DNA of 64,000 bases from Citromicrobium sp. (GTDB taxonomy: Bacteria > Pseudomonadota > Alphaproteobacteria > Sphingomonadales > Sphingomonadaceae): assembly GCA_002729695.1 (NCBI GenBank), contig PBYQ01000002.1, positions 128,936 through 192,935 of the forward strand, in the 5' to 3' direction. Below, in pieces: positions 55,569-63,528 of the stretch (the first letter of the stretch is position 1; the number at the start of each line of letters is the position of its first letter). Under the pieces are notes generated by a model. The model saw nothing but the letters and a program-made list of their open reading frames with translations, ran no database searches and was not told the DNA's origin. A program made the translations under genes and the position numbers.

Positions 55569-56248
55569 AGACGGTCCCAGAACCTGAAATAGAGGCCGAA
55601 ATTACACATGTAACGTTCGTGGTGAAGCTGGTGATGACTCGCGGTGATGATCCACCCGCCTACCGGCGAGCGCACCAACCAACGCGGAAACATTTCCCAC
55701 CCCATGTGGTTCGTCACCCCCATGATCGTCATCACGGCCAGAACCACGCCAAGCATAGCAATGTGGATGGGGACGAGGAAGACGAGAAGCGGCACAACCA
55801 CCGCACCTGTGAGTGCTTCTATCGGATGGAAGCTCATCGCGGCCCACGCGGTCGGCGGGCGGCTGGCATGGTGGACGGCGTGCGCGACCTTGAACAGGCG
55901 CGGGCGATGCATCCAGCGATGCGTCCAGTAGAACCAGGTGTCGTGGGCGAAGAGATAGATCAGGACCGACAGCGGCAGGTACCACGGCGGATAGGCGATC
56001 CAGTCGCGGTAAATCATCGTCCAGCCGAACCGGTCCCACCCGAACGCGACGAGGCCGGCGGGAGCCCCGTAAATTGCCGCCGAAGCAAGCGACCAGCCGA
56101 TTTCTCGCCGGATCTGCGGCCCCAGGCTGTCGTGATACCCCGGTCGCACCCGAGCGGTCAGCGCGGCGAACGCCCCGCTCACGGCGAGGTAACGCACGGC
56201 GACGATCGCCGTCATGGCGAAGACCGAAAGGATGAGCGCGAGGAGCAT
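55526..56248 (-). CDS. Sterol desaturase / fatty-acid hydroxylase-type enzyme
   Basis: 240-residue membrane hydroxylase with several helices. The di-iron histidine boxes are visible: FAHDTWFYWTHRWMHRP, AHAVHHASRPPTAW, FHPIEALTGA, NHMGWEMFP and SHHQLHHERYMCNFG. Members hydroxylate or desaturate sterols, carotenoids, hopanoids or fatty acids; the substrate here is not determined. The ATG at 56248 has AGGAGG six bases upstream and is preferred over the adjacent GTG. It overlaps the DUF2141 gene. Confidence 0.9.
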   Translation of the reverse strand: MLLALILSVFAMTAIVAVRYLAVSGAFAALTARVRPGYHDSLGPQIRREIGWSLASAAIYGAPAGLVAFGWDRFGWTMIYRDWIAYPPWYLPLSVLIYLFAHDTWFYWTHRWMHRPRLFKVAHAVHHASRPPTAWAAMSFHPIEALTGAVVVPLLVFLVPIHIAMLGVVLAVMTIMGVTNHMGWEMFPRWLVRSPVGGWIITASHHQLHHERYMCNFGLYFRFWDRLCKTDRGLSDSFER

Positions 56249-56311
56249 GGGCACCCTCCTATGCCGCAGGCGCGAACAGAGCGCGAGACCTTTTGACCCT
56301 CGGGCGTCTCG

Positions 56312-56821
56312 CTAGCGCTCGCCACCCCAGGGCGCGCAATCCGGGTCGCAGGCAATGGTGGAGCGGCGCATGGTGGTGCGCGCCAGTCGTTCGATCTCGA
56401 CCTTCCGGCGGGCCGGGGCGAGCGGATGGCGCGCGGCAGGTCGCAGGATCTCCGCGTCGTATCCATCGGCAATGATCACCCCGCACCGTTCGGGAAGGTA
56501 CGCCTCGCCATCGAGGATCGCCGCATCGAGATGCGACCCGATGCCCCAGTAGAACTTGTCGCAATGATCGAGGTAATCGGTCCACTTGGAATCGCCGGTC
56601 AGGTCGGCACGCGCCACCTTGATCTCGACGATGATGACGTGGCCCTTGGCATCGATGCCCATCAGATCGGCCCGCCGTCCGTTGCGCAGCGGCATTTCCG
56701 TGCAGCACCAGATATCGTTGCGCGCGAAAAGGCGCATGATCCCGCGCGCGGCCTGGCTGGCATCGCACAGGGTTTCGGGCGCAGCGGCTGCGCTATCGAT
56801 CAGGAAGGGTGCATCGGCCAT
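56312..56821 (-). CDS. mmcB: MmcB-family DNA repair protein
   Basis: 169-residue nuclease-like protein. Motifs of the DUF83/PD-(D/E)XK type are seen: LFARNDIWCCTEMPLRNGRR, ADLMGIDAKGHVIIVEIKV with the EIK box, and WTDYLDHCDKFYWGIGSHLD. In Caulobacter MmcB acts in the SOS response with ImuA/ImuB-DnaE2. No such partner lies here. The C-terminal region (DPDCAPWGGER) is short. Monocistronic. Confidence 0.85.
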   Translation of the reverse strand: MADAPFLIDSAAAAPETLCDASQAARGIMRLFARNDIWCCTEMPLRNGRRADLMGIDAKGHVIIVEIKVARADLTGDSKWTDYLDHCDKFYWGIGSHLDAAILDGEAYLPERCGVIIADGYDAEILRPAARHPLAPARRKVEIERLARTTMRRSTIACDPDCAPWGGER

Positions 56822-56872
56822 GAGCGCTTAGGAACAGAACGGAAACACGCTGTCAAGCCGGCTTCGTTCGCG

Positions 56873-57250
56873 TTAGCTGCGCAAGGCGATCTCCGCCTCG
56901 CTGAGCACTTTGGCCCGGCCGCGCGTATACTCATCCCACAGTCGCACCGCAGCGGCTTGCGGATTGGCCGAGGGGCCATGTGCGCCCAGCAGCGCGTCGA
57001 GGCCTGCGCGCATCGTCGCGACGAGTTCGTGGAGCGCAAAAGTCGCAGCTTCGGCGCGAGCGGGATTGGCGCGCGCAAGTGCTCCAACGCGTTCCTGCCC
57101 GTCGATATCGGCGCGCGGCGCCGATCGCCCGGCCAGCATCGCGACAACGCGTGCAGCATCCTCTACCGCCGCCCATTGTTCGACGAGGGTGGTCTCGTTC
57201 GACAGAGGCGCTCGCGGAGCGAGGTCCTGATCTGGCGCAAGGTTGCTCAT
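56873..57250 (-). CDS. Hypothetical protein
   Basis: 125-residue soluble protein, helical, without signal (SNETTLVEQWAAVEDAARVV, FALHELVATMRAGLDALLGA, NPQAAAVRLWDEYTRGRAKV). I recognise no domain. The ATG at 57250 is chosen; earlier in-frame codons read back towards the tRNA and look non-coding. Supported by a clean frame and GC-rich third positions. It is the last core gene before the accessory region. Confidence 0.5.
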   Translation of the reverse strand: MSNLAPDQDLAPRAPLSNETTLVEQWAAVEDAARVVAMLAGRSAPRADIDGQERVGALARANPARAEAATFALHELVATMRAGLDALLGAHGPSANPQAAAVRLWDEYTRGRAKVLSEAEIALRS

Positions 57251-57390
57251 CACCGGGCAGGCTAGCGCGGCGATTCTTGCAAATCCCCTAAGATCGAAGA
57301 GACGATTTTGCGGCCGTTCCGACCATCCGGGATTTTTCCCGTGGCACGCACCGCATCGCTTTGCTAAGCGCGCTGCTCGCATCGCGCGAT

Positions 57391-57436
<46 letters not shown>

Positions 57437-57557
57437 GTCAAGGCTTGATGAATAACAATTTTTAGAGGTAATGTATTACATTTCAATAACTTACAAAAGC
57501 TCACTTGATGGGGTTCACATTGCAATCCTTTCCGCGTAAGCATCGCGTAAGCACGAG

Positions 57558-57634
57558 GCACCCGTAGCTCAGCTGGATAGAGTGTCGCCCTCCGAAGGCG
57601 AAGGTCACTGGTTCGAATCCAGTCGGGTGCGCCA
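57558..57634 (+). tRNA. tRNA-Arg(CCG)
   Basis: Complete cloverleaf: acceptor GCACCCG/CGGGTGC, D arm GCTC/GAGT, anticodon stem TCGCC/GGCGA around loop CTCCGAA (anticodon CCG), T arm ACTGG/CCAGT with TTCGAAT, discriminator G and an encoded CCA. Decodes CGG arginine. The D stem closes with a G-T pair, unlike the truncated copy upstream. The accessory region begins directly downstream. Confidence 0.95.
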
Positions 57635-57976
57635 TTTCCTTGGTATTAAGTAGCAAGCGTACAAAGCGATAAGATGCTAATTTCGCTATCTCATCGCGCA
57701 TGGAAATCACAAGCTTTGACGTACCACTTGAGGACTACCCGTTCTTACGATTGAACGCATGAAATCCCACATCGACCACTGCGTCCGGTGTGCTTTGTCA
57801 AAAGGGGCTGCGAGCGTCGATTCTAATTGAGCTTCCCGACTGTTTCTTTTGGCGGATTTCTGGGCTTTCCCGCCGGAAAAGACTTGGCCTTTCGTCCGTG
57901 CGACGAGAGCGCGGGCGAGGCCAGTCTTCTATGAATATTCCCAGGAGGGAACCAGAAGCCATCAACAATTGGAGAA
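57635..57976. other. AT-richer intergenic stretch after tRNA-Arg, no clear gene
   Basis: No convincing gene, repeat or RNA is seen. A minus-strand open frame at 57823-58149 (108 codons) has no recognisable features and overlaps the better-supported small ORF. No intact integrase is present here, although the position beside a tRNA would be the place to expect one. Confidence 0.5.
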
Positions 57977-58165
57977 CTACCGGACCCGTAAATCGATGCG
58001 GTCTGGTTCGCCACATTCGGCCCCAAACGTCCTTTGGTCTTTCGCCAGTTCTGCGGCATCCTCGCTGATTGGTTTTCGGCCCTCGATATGTTCGAGGACC
58101 GGGGTCTCTTCCGCGTCATGCGCGCTACTGGTGAGGTCGAGCGTGACACGAGCCGATTTCATCAC
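57977..58165 (-). CDS. Small hypothetical protein coupled to cytochrome b561
   Basis: 62-residue, acidic, soluble protein (VTLDLTSSAHDAEETPVLEH, GRKPISEDAAELAKDQRTFG) with one cysteine. No family is recognised. Its ATG overlaps the TGA of the cytochrome b gene (58162-58165), which supports real translation in the same operon. It could be a regulator or partner of the cytochrome, but nothing shows this. Confidence 0.45.
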   Translation of the reverse strand: MMKSARVTLDLTSSAHDAEETPVLEHIEGRKPISEDAAELAKDQRTFGAECGEPDRIDLRVR

Positions 58166-58743
58166 GGTTTGCGGGACCGAAAGATGAACATGTTCCTTAG
58201 CACTGGATCATGCGCGAATTCATGCACCAGACTCATCAACACATGTCCGCCGAAATATATCCACATCGGGAGGCCCAGTGCCTCGTGCACCCCAAGCGCC
58301 CAGCTCTGGTCGTAGAAATAACCAAGCGTGCCCGTCGCCGCCAAGGCAAGAGCGATTAATGCGCCAAGGCCATGGAAGGCATTGTCCAGCGGCTGATCAT
58401 CGCTGATCGGCAGCTTGCCGCCCCGAAGGATAGCCAGATGCGCCTTGGTATCGGCCCACAATGCGGCAAGCCGACGACCAGATAGATAAGGGAACCAGTC
58501 ACCAAGACTAGGTTCGCGGCGCCGAAAGACGGCCCATAGCCAGAACAGGACCAATCCGCCGAGAGCGATCAGTCCGGCCTTTTCATGCACTTCAAACCAG
58601 AAATCACCCGGCTTTCCGCCCTTTGGATAAGTCATGAACAAACTGATGACAAGCGCTGCGGTGACCGCCATTACCGTAACTAGATGAAGAAAGCGCGTCA
58701 GGTTGGAATAGTACTGTGTATTACCTGGTTTCTCTACTTTCAT
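58162..58743 (-). CDS. Cytochrome b561-type di-heme membrane protein
   Basis: 193-residue protein with four to five hydrophobic helices. Probable heme-ligand histidines: LTRFLHLVTVMAVTAAL, GDFWFEVHEKAGLIALGG, ALGVHEALGLPMWIYFGGH, and HVLMSLVHEFAHDPVLRNMF. Such proteins pass electrons from the quinone pool to periplasmic partners. It follows copA-copB on the same strand, so it may reduce copper or supply electrons to a periplasmic oxidase; this is inference. The ATG at 58743 follows GAGGAAATT; the open frame continues upstream to 58917 without family content. Confidence 0.82.
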   Translation of the reverse strand: MKVEKPGNTQYYSNLTRFLHLVTVMAVTAALVISLFMTYPKGGKPGDFWFEVHEKAGLIALGGLVLFWLWAVFRRREPSLGDWFPYLSGRRLAALWADTKAHLAILRGGKLPISDDQPLDNAFHGLGALIALALAATGTLGYFYDQSWALGVHEALGLPMWIYFGGHVLMSLVHEFAHDPVLRNMFIFRSRKP

Positions 58744-58947
58744 ACGATAATTTCCTCTCGTGGGATGTCCGTCAGCCGATAGCCTGGCCGACCAGCTTCC
58801 TATTGCAAACGGTGCAGTTGCAGCGACGCTGCCAATCGCTAATTGTCGCAGTGAGATATGCCAGCGTCCCCGACCTGTTAGGAGCGCGCAGGCGACCTCG
58901 AAAACCAGCAAACTCATTCTGGTCGCTATAAACGCTTTGCCCTCCTT

Positions 58948-59085
58948 TCAGCGCCATATGAATAGGAGAGATGTCGCCCCGCCAAAAGTGAACAGGCCGC
59001 ACGATGTCAGCGCAACGGTCATGGGGGATTCGTAAAGATCGCTCCGGACGATCCCTAACCCCACCTTCGGAAGTGTATCCAGCAC
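58948..59085 (-). CDS. Possible small membrane peptide between copB and cytochrome b561
   Basis: 45-codon open frame with a GTG start (VLDTLPKVGLGIVRSDLYES) and a hydrophobic C-terminal helix (CGLFTFGGATSLLFIWR). It lies in the 392-base gap between copB and the cytochrome gene; the rest of the gap shows nothing clear. Too short and too poorly started to be certain. Confidence 0.25.
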   Translation of the reverse strand: MLDTLPKVGLGIVRSDLYESPMTVALTSCGLFTFGGATSLLFIWR

Positions 59086-59135
59086 CGGCCTAGGCCCAAG
59101 CAGATGTGACGGTCTTCATTTGTTGTTTCTCAAAC

Positions 59136-60311
59136 TTAGAACCAGAACCGGAGACCAACTACGTAGCTCGTCACGCTCGGGTCTTCGCCAGCCGCGCGTG
59201 CAAAATCGGCGCTTCTGCCAACTTTCCAACCCTGAGCGATGCCGATATAGGGTGCAAATTCGCGTACGAATTCATACCGCAAGCGAATTCCCGGTTCGAT
59301 CCGGTCGATGCCGGCGCCGATGCTCAATTCGGGCACGTCTTGAGCGGCAAGGTTAACCTCCACCCGTGGCGTGAGAATCAGACGCTGGGTAATTCTCTGG
59401 CCCAGTTCAGCCTCGAAACGAGCGGTGATATCTCCGGTGTTAGAGAGAAACGCTGCTCCGAGAATATCGAACTTGTAGGGAGCCAAACCCTGAAAGCCGA
59501 CCACACCATAGGTCCGCTTCGGTCCGGTCAAATCCTGGCGGATACCTGCCTGGAAATCAAAGAAGGGGGCAATGGCCCGGCTCCACAGTCCCTGAACCTC
59601 GGCACTTTCAACTTTATTGCCGAACGCACCTTCGCCTTCAGATCGGAACCAGAACTTGTCGATGTCGCCGCCATAATAGCCCTGAACATCCCACAAATAG
59701 CCATCCGTGCCTTCGCGCGCACGATATTCGAGGCGGTCGCCCTGGATCCACAGTCGCTTGCCGCCGTCGGTCTCGCGGATCAGTTCCTGCCGGGCTTCGT
59801 TCATGGCTTCCTCGCCCCAGATCGGAATCGCCGCGCGGGCAGGCCCGCTTCCGGCTTCGGGCGGAGGAGGAAGTAGAGGAATGTCAGCGCCGGAATTCAT
59901 CTGCATAGCGGAGTGGTCTATACCCTGCATGCCCTGCGCGCGTGCTGGAGCATCGGTCATTGTGCCGTGATCCATCCTTGGGACCTGCTGCCCGGATTGG
60001 TTGATGGGCATCGCCATGCCCGTTTGCCCTTCGGCCATAGGCATCGCACCGTGGTTCATCTGCGAACGATCCATGCTCCCATGATCCATTTCGACCTCAG
60101 CTTCAGGTTTAGGTTTGCAGGCGCCATCCGGGACGGTGTGGCCCATTGCGCGATGGCGCTGTGCCTCTTGAGCACATTGCTGCGCTGCTTGCCCCGCACT
60201 CTGCTGTGGCTGAGCCATGTCATGCCCGGTGTGCTGCTGTGCCGATACCGGCGATACCAACGCGGTTCCCGCAGCTAGCGATACGATCGTGCTTACAACA
60301 AAAGGCTTCAT
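59136..60311 (-). CDS. copB: Copper resistance protein B (outer membrane)
   Basis: 391-residue CopB. Signal peptide to about residue 24 (cleavage near VSAQ). Then comes a Met/His-rich copper-binding stretch (MDHGSMDRSQMNHGAMPMAE, TGMAMPINQSGQ), and a C-terminal beta-barrel typical of PF05275 (IWGEEAMNEARQELIRETDG, GYYGGDIDKFWFRSEGEGAF, RFEAELGQRITQRLILTPRV, ending VVGLRFWF). It sequesters or exports copper at the outer membrane. The ATG overlaps the copA stop (ATGA). Confidence 0.95.
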   Translation of the reverse strand: MKPFVVSTIVSLAAGTALVSPVSAQQHTGHDMAQPQQSAGQAAQQCAQEAQRHRAMGHTVPDGACKPKPEAEVEMDHGSMDRSQMNHGAMPMAEGQTGMAMPINQSGQQVPRMDHGTMTDAPARAQGMQGIDHSAMQMNSGADIPLLPPPPEAGSGPARAAIPIWGEEAMNEARQELIRETDGGKRLWIQGDRLEYRAREGTDGYLWDVQGYYGGDIDKFWFRSEGEGAFGNKVESAEVQGLWSRAIAPFFDFQAGIRQDLTGPKRTYGVVGFQGLAPYKFDILGAAFLSNTGDITARFEAELGQRITQRLILTPRVEVNLAAQDVPELSIGAGIDRIEPGIRLRYEFVREFAPYIGIAQGWKVGRSADFARAAGEDPSVTSYVVGLRFWF

Positions 60312-62062
60312 GCTTCGTCTCCGGCAGGATTGGCAACGGTGACGATCTGGAACATCCCGGCGACCAAATGATAGAGGATATGGCAGTGAAAGGCCCAGTC
60401 ACCGGGTTCGTCAGCGGTCAGGTCAAACTCCACACTACCGCCGGGCTGGACATTGACCGTGTGCTTCAGCGGCTGCCGGTCGGCGGGCGCGCCATTGACC
60501 AGTTCGAAGAAATGCCCGTGCAAATGGATCGGGTGCGTCATCATCGTGTCGTTGATCAGCTTGACACGCACGCGTTCATTATAGGCAAAGCGGATCGGGT
60601 CGTCGGAGACGGCTGAGAACTTCTTGCCGTCGAACGACCACATGTAGCGCTCCATGTTACTGGTGAGATGGAGTTCCATCCGCCGCGAGGGAATCCGCCG
60701 GTCAGCATTGGGGGTGAGCGCGCGCAGTTTGCGATAGTTGAGCGTTCGGTGCGGGACATCGGAAAGGCCAACGCCTGGGTCTCCGGTGCGGTCGACAGGG
60801 TTTGCTGACACCATTGCAAGCCCCGGGCCCACCTCGACGTCCGCTGGCAATCTGGACGTATCGCGCATTCCCGGTCGGGCCGCTCCTTGGCCGCTCGAAT
60901 TTCCGGGCATGCTTTCTGAGCCGCCCCCCATACCAGCCATACCGGCCATGCCGCCCATGCCCATATCTGCCATGGTCAGCAACGGCGGGTCGCGCAGCGG
61001 TGGAATCGCTGCGCGCGCGCCGGGCGCAGACGCTAGTGTCGCAACCCCCATGCCAGACCGGTCCATCGATTCAGCTACCATCGTGTAAGCGGCGTCATTG
61101 CCCGGGGTCACAATCACATCATAAGTTTCTGCAATGCCTATCTGGAATTCATCCACTTCGACCGGCTCGACATTTTGCCCATCGGCCTGAACCACGGTCA
61201 TAGGGAGACCGGGTATACGGATGTTGAAATAGGTGGCGGCACCAGAATTTATGAAACGCAATCGAACGCGTTCGCCGGGCTGGAAGTTGAATTCAAGATT
61301 GTCCGCCGGTCCGTGGCCATTGATGAGATAAGTGAACGTGGATCCCGTAATATCTAATATATCAACGGGCGACATTCGCATCCTTGCCCAATTCCTTCTC
61401 TGTGCTCCACTAAGCGGGTAGTCATCCGTCCATGTTGGTTGCTCGTAGTTGAAATAATCAGCACTCTTTTTCAATTTGTCGTAAAGCACATTTGGATCTG
61501 TCTCGCTGAATTCGCTCAGCACCACGATATATTCGCGGTCCGCCTGCACCGGATCGGGTCCTGCCGGATCGACAACTATCGGACCATAATGACCCGCCTG
61601 TTCCTGCAGGCCGCTGTGCGAATGCCACCAGTACGTGCCCGATTGCCGCACGGGGAATTCTGCAGTGAAGGTCTCACCCGGCTTGACGCCGGGGAAACTA
61701 ACGCCTGGCACACCATCGAGCTGGAAGGGGACCAGGAGCCCGTGCCAATGGATCGAGGTATCTTCCTCTAGCTGGTTGTGAACGTTGAGGCGGACGGTGG
61801 TCCCCTCACGCAGGCGGAGGAGCGGCCCCGGGATGCTCCCATTGACGGCAATCGCGCCGCCACGCCTGTTGCCAGTGGAGAAAGCCGAGCGGGCAACTGT
61901 CAGGTCTATGTTGGAGCCGCTCACCTCATCAAAGCCCTTGCGAGCAACCCCGGAAAGCAGGTCACCACCGCGAGCCCAAGCCGGAACCGCACCGGCCAGG
62001 CCCAGCAGACCCATTCCGGTAGCTCCTGCCCCAAGAAGTTTGCGTCGATTAACGGTGATCAT
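60308..62062 (-). CDS. copA: Multicopper oxidase CopA
   Basis: 584-residue periplasmic oxidase that detoxifies Cu(I). A Tat signal (VNRRKLLGAGATGMGLLGL) is present. All copper motifs are intact: SIHWHGLLVPFQ, TYWWHSHSGLQEQAG, HPIHLHGHFFELVN, and HCHILYHLVAGM (type 1 Cys, His and Met). A Met-rich insert lies near MGMGGMAGMAGMGGGSESMP. The ATG at 62062 is chosen at MITVNRRKL. First gene of the copper operon. Its upstream region is short (about 80 bases) and ends at an IS remnant, so the promoter may lie in or be supplied by that element. Confidence 0.96.
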   Translation of the reverse strand: MITVNRRKLLGAGATGMGLLGLAGAVPAWARGGDLLSGVARKGFDEVSGSNIDLTVARSAFSTGNRRGGAIAVNGSIPGPLLRLREGTTVRLNVHNQLEEDTSIHWHGLLVPFQLDGVPGVSFPGVKPGETFTAEFPVRQSGTYWWHSHSGLQEQAGHYGPIVVDPAGPDPVQADREYIVVLSEFSETDPNVLYDKLKKSADYFNYEQPTWTDDYPLSGAQRRNWARMRMSPVDILDITGSTFTYLINGHGPADNLEFNFQPGERVRLRFINSGAATYFNIRIPGLPMTVVQADGQNVEPVEVDEFQIGIAETYDVIVTPGNDAAYTMVAESMDRSGMGVATLASAPGARAAIPPLRDPPLLTMADMGMGGMAGMAGMGGGSESMPGNSSGQGAARPGMRDTSRLPADVEVGPGLAMVSANPVDRTGDPGVGLSDVPHRTLNYRKLRALTPNADRRIPSRRMELHLTSNMERYMWSFDGKKFSAVSDDPIRFAYNERVRVKLINDTMMTHPIHLHGHFFELVNGAPADRQPLKHTVNVQPGGSVEFDLTADEPGDWAFHCHILYHLVAGMFQIVTVANPAGDEA

Positions 62063-62139
62063 AGTACCAGCCCCTCGTCTCAAAATGCCATTCACTTAAC
62101 ACATACGCGGAGGATCGGACTAACCCTCATCTTTTTCTA

Positions 62140-62472
62140 GGCTCAGGACTCATTGATTGAGCCAGAAGATGACGGCTGCGGCGATGCAGATGGCGGAGAT
62201 GAAGGTGTGGGCGGATCGGTCGTATCGGGTGTGGATGCGGCGCCGGTCCTTGAGTTTGCCGAACATGTTCTCGATCCTGTGGCGCTGGCGGTAGAGCACC
62301 GGATCGTGCAGGATTGGTACCCTTCGATTGGCTTTTGACGGGATACGGGTGGCAATGCCGCGCTCGGCCAAGGCATCGCGGAACCAGTCGGCATCGCACC
62401 CCGGTCGGCCAGCAACGCGTTGACCTTGGGCAAGGCCTCGATCATCAGTGCCGCGCCCTTGTAATCGCAAAC
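62140..62472 (-). mobile_element. Degraded IS5-type transposase fragment
   Basis: The 3' part of an IS5-family (IS1031-like) transposase on the minus strand: DYKGAALMIEALPKVNALLA, then DADWFRDALAERGIATRIPS, RQRHRIENMFGKLKDRRRIH and the end VIFWLNQ. One base is lost at about 62399-62404 (DRG then CDADWF), which shifts frame, and the 5' part is missing beyond about 62472. Not functional. A GGCTCA...TGAGCC repeat lies at the 3' end (62140-62163). It truncates a toxin-like gene on its other side. Confidence 0.85.
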
Positions 62473-62474
62473 GG

Positions 62475-62949
62475 TCCGGATAATGGGACTGATCCGACAG
62501 GGGAATCGATTACTGTCTCCTGTTCGGTTGAGGATGGGAAAGTACAATCCTGCACGGCGTCGCAGACGGACGACGGCGTCGACAAAGTCTTCCTGCGAAC
62601 AAAGACGACCAATTCCGACGGTTCCGTTTCGACCCGCACGAGCGTCATCGGCAAGGAAAGCGATCTTACTTTCGGTCGCGATCTTGCCAACAGTGTCGAA
62701 TCTGCCTTCAAGCAGCTCTACAATGTCGATTTGACGATGACCGGCGGCACTGCAGCTGCTGCTGCGGGCACAGTAAGGGGTTCGCCAAGCTCAGCGGGCA
62801 ACATTCAACGGCAAGTGGAGCGTGGCCAAGTCCCACGAGAAATTGATCGAGTGGACAAGGGGCGAGGGCCGTATGAGAAGGATCATATCGAATTGAAGGA
62901 TGGTCGCGCTCTTAATCGCGATGGCACTTGGAAGCACGGTATCTGGTAG
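62475..62949 (+). pseudogene. 3' end of a probable polymorphic-toxin gene, cut by IS
   Basis: Open frame on the plus strand whose upstream part is lost at the IS boundary. The readable part has a repeat-like acidic linker (DKVFLRTKTTNSDGSVSTRT, ESAFKQLYNVDLTMTGGTAA), and then a compact C-terminal module: GQVPREIDRVDKGRGPYEKD, HIELKDGRALNRDGTWKHG. This resembles toxin domains at the tips of Rhs/CDI/secreted toxins (H...G.ALN.DGTWKHG), many of which are nucleases. The exact family is not determined. No start or export signal remains. The gene 63 bases downstream is a good immunity candidate. Confidence 0.6.
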
Positions 62950-63012
62950 GTGAACAATTCTGTACGGAACTGGCTTGTCGGGAATGGCTGGAAACCACCG
63001 AGGTAACTGCCA

Positions 63013-63528
63013 ATGCGTTTTTTCACCCATGACTGGTCTACGCTAGATGACGTTGAAACCGACAAGATATCGTCAGAGCACTTGAGAGTGGTCAAGCTCG
63101 CGTCTGATCAATGCGGGATACCTTTGGTAAAATTCGTACGAGAATTTGATCTACGTGGGGCGCTGGTTGACCGGTTGCTAGTGCAATCTGGGGAAGCTGA
63201 ATTGAAATTAGATTTGATCGCGGGAGACAATCTGCATGGGTATTTTGTGCTCTCTCTTGCGTATGCGAGCAGCTCATTTCGCTATTTTGGCGAGGACCTC
63301 GGCACGGCTCTAGACTTTAGATCAACTCGTATACGCTTCGTTGAATTCGATCTGGGTAACAACGGCGAACTACAGCACCGCTTCCTGCTATGGCCAAAGA
63401 GTCGATGCGAAATTGACATTCAGTTTGCCGGACTGGAATGGGCCAAGGCTCACTTGCCACATCGAGCATACCAGAATTTTGAGGACGTGCTTCAACTAAG
63501 CGAGCCACTTTCAACTGCGACTGAGTAG
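63013..63528 (+). CDS. Hypothetical protein, candidate immunity protein
   Basis: 171-residue soluble, acidic protein, no signal (MRFFTHDWSTLDDVETDKIS, FVREFDLRGALVDRLLVQSG, RFVEFDLGNNGELQHRFLLW). AT-rich codon use differs from the core genes. A GAGGT site precedes the ATG. Family not recognised. Its position directly after a toxin-like C-terminus, same strand, small size and acidic nature are typical of immunity genes, so it probably neutralises that toxin. This is inferred from context only. Confidence 0.55.
   Translation: MRFFTHDWSTLDDVETDKISSEHLRVVKLASDQCGIPLVKFVREFDLRGALVDRLLVQSGEAELKLDLIAGDNLHGYFVLSLAYASSSFRYFGEDLGTALDFRSTRIRFVEFDLGNNGELQHRFLLWPKSRCEIDIQFAGLEWAKAHLPHRAYQNFEDVLQLSEPLSTATE

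Noticed and set aside
57823..58149. 108-codon minus-strand open frame after tRNA-Arg
   Set aside because: No start site or domain; overlaps the 62-codon frame that has a coupled start with the cytochrome gene.
62314..62474. N-terminal extension of the toxin-like frame into the IS
   Set aside because: These codons are antisense to the transposase fragment, so they are not part of the original toxin gene.
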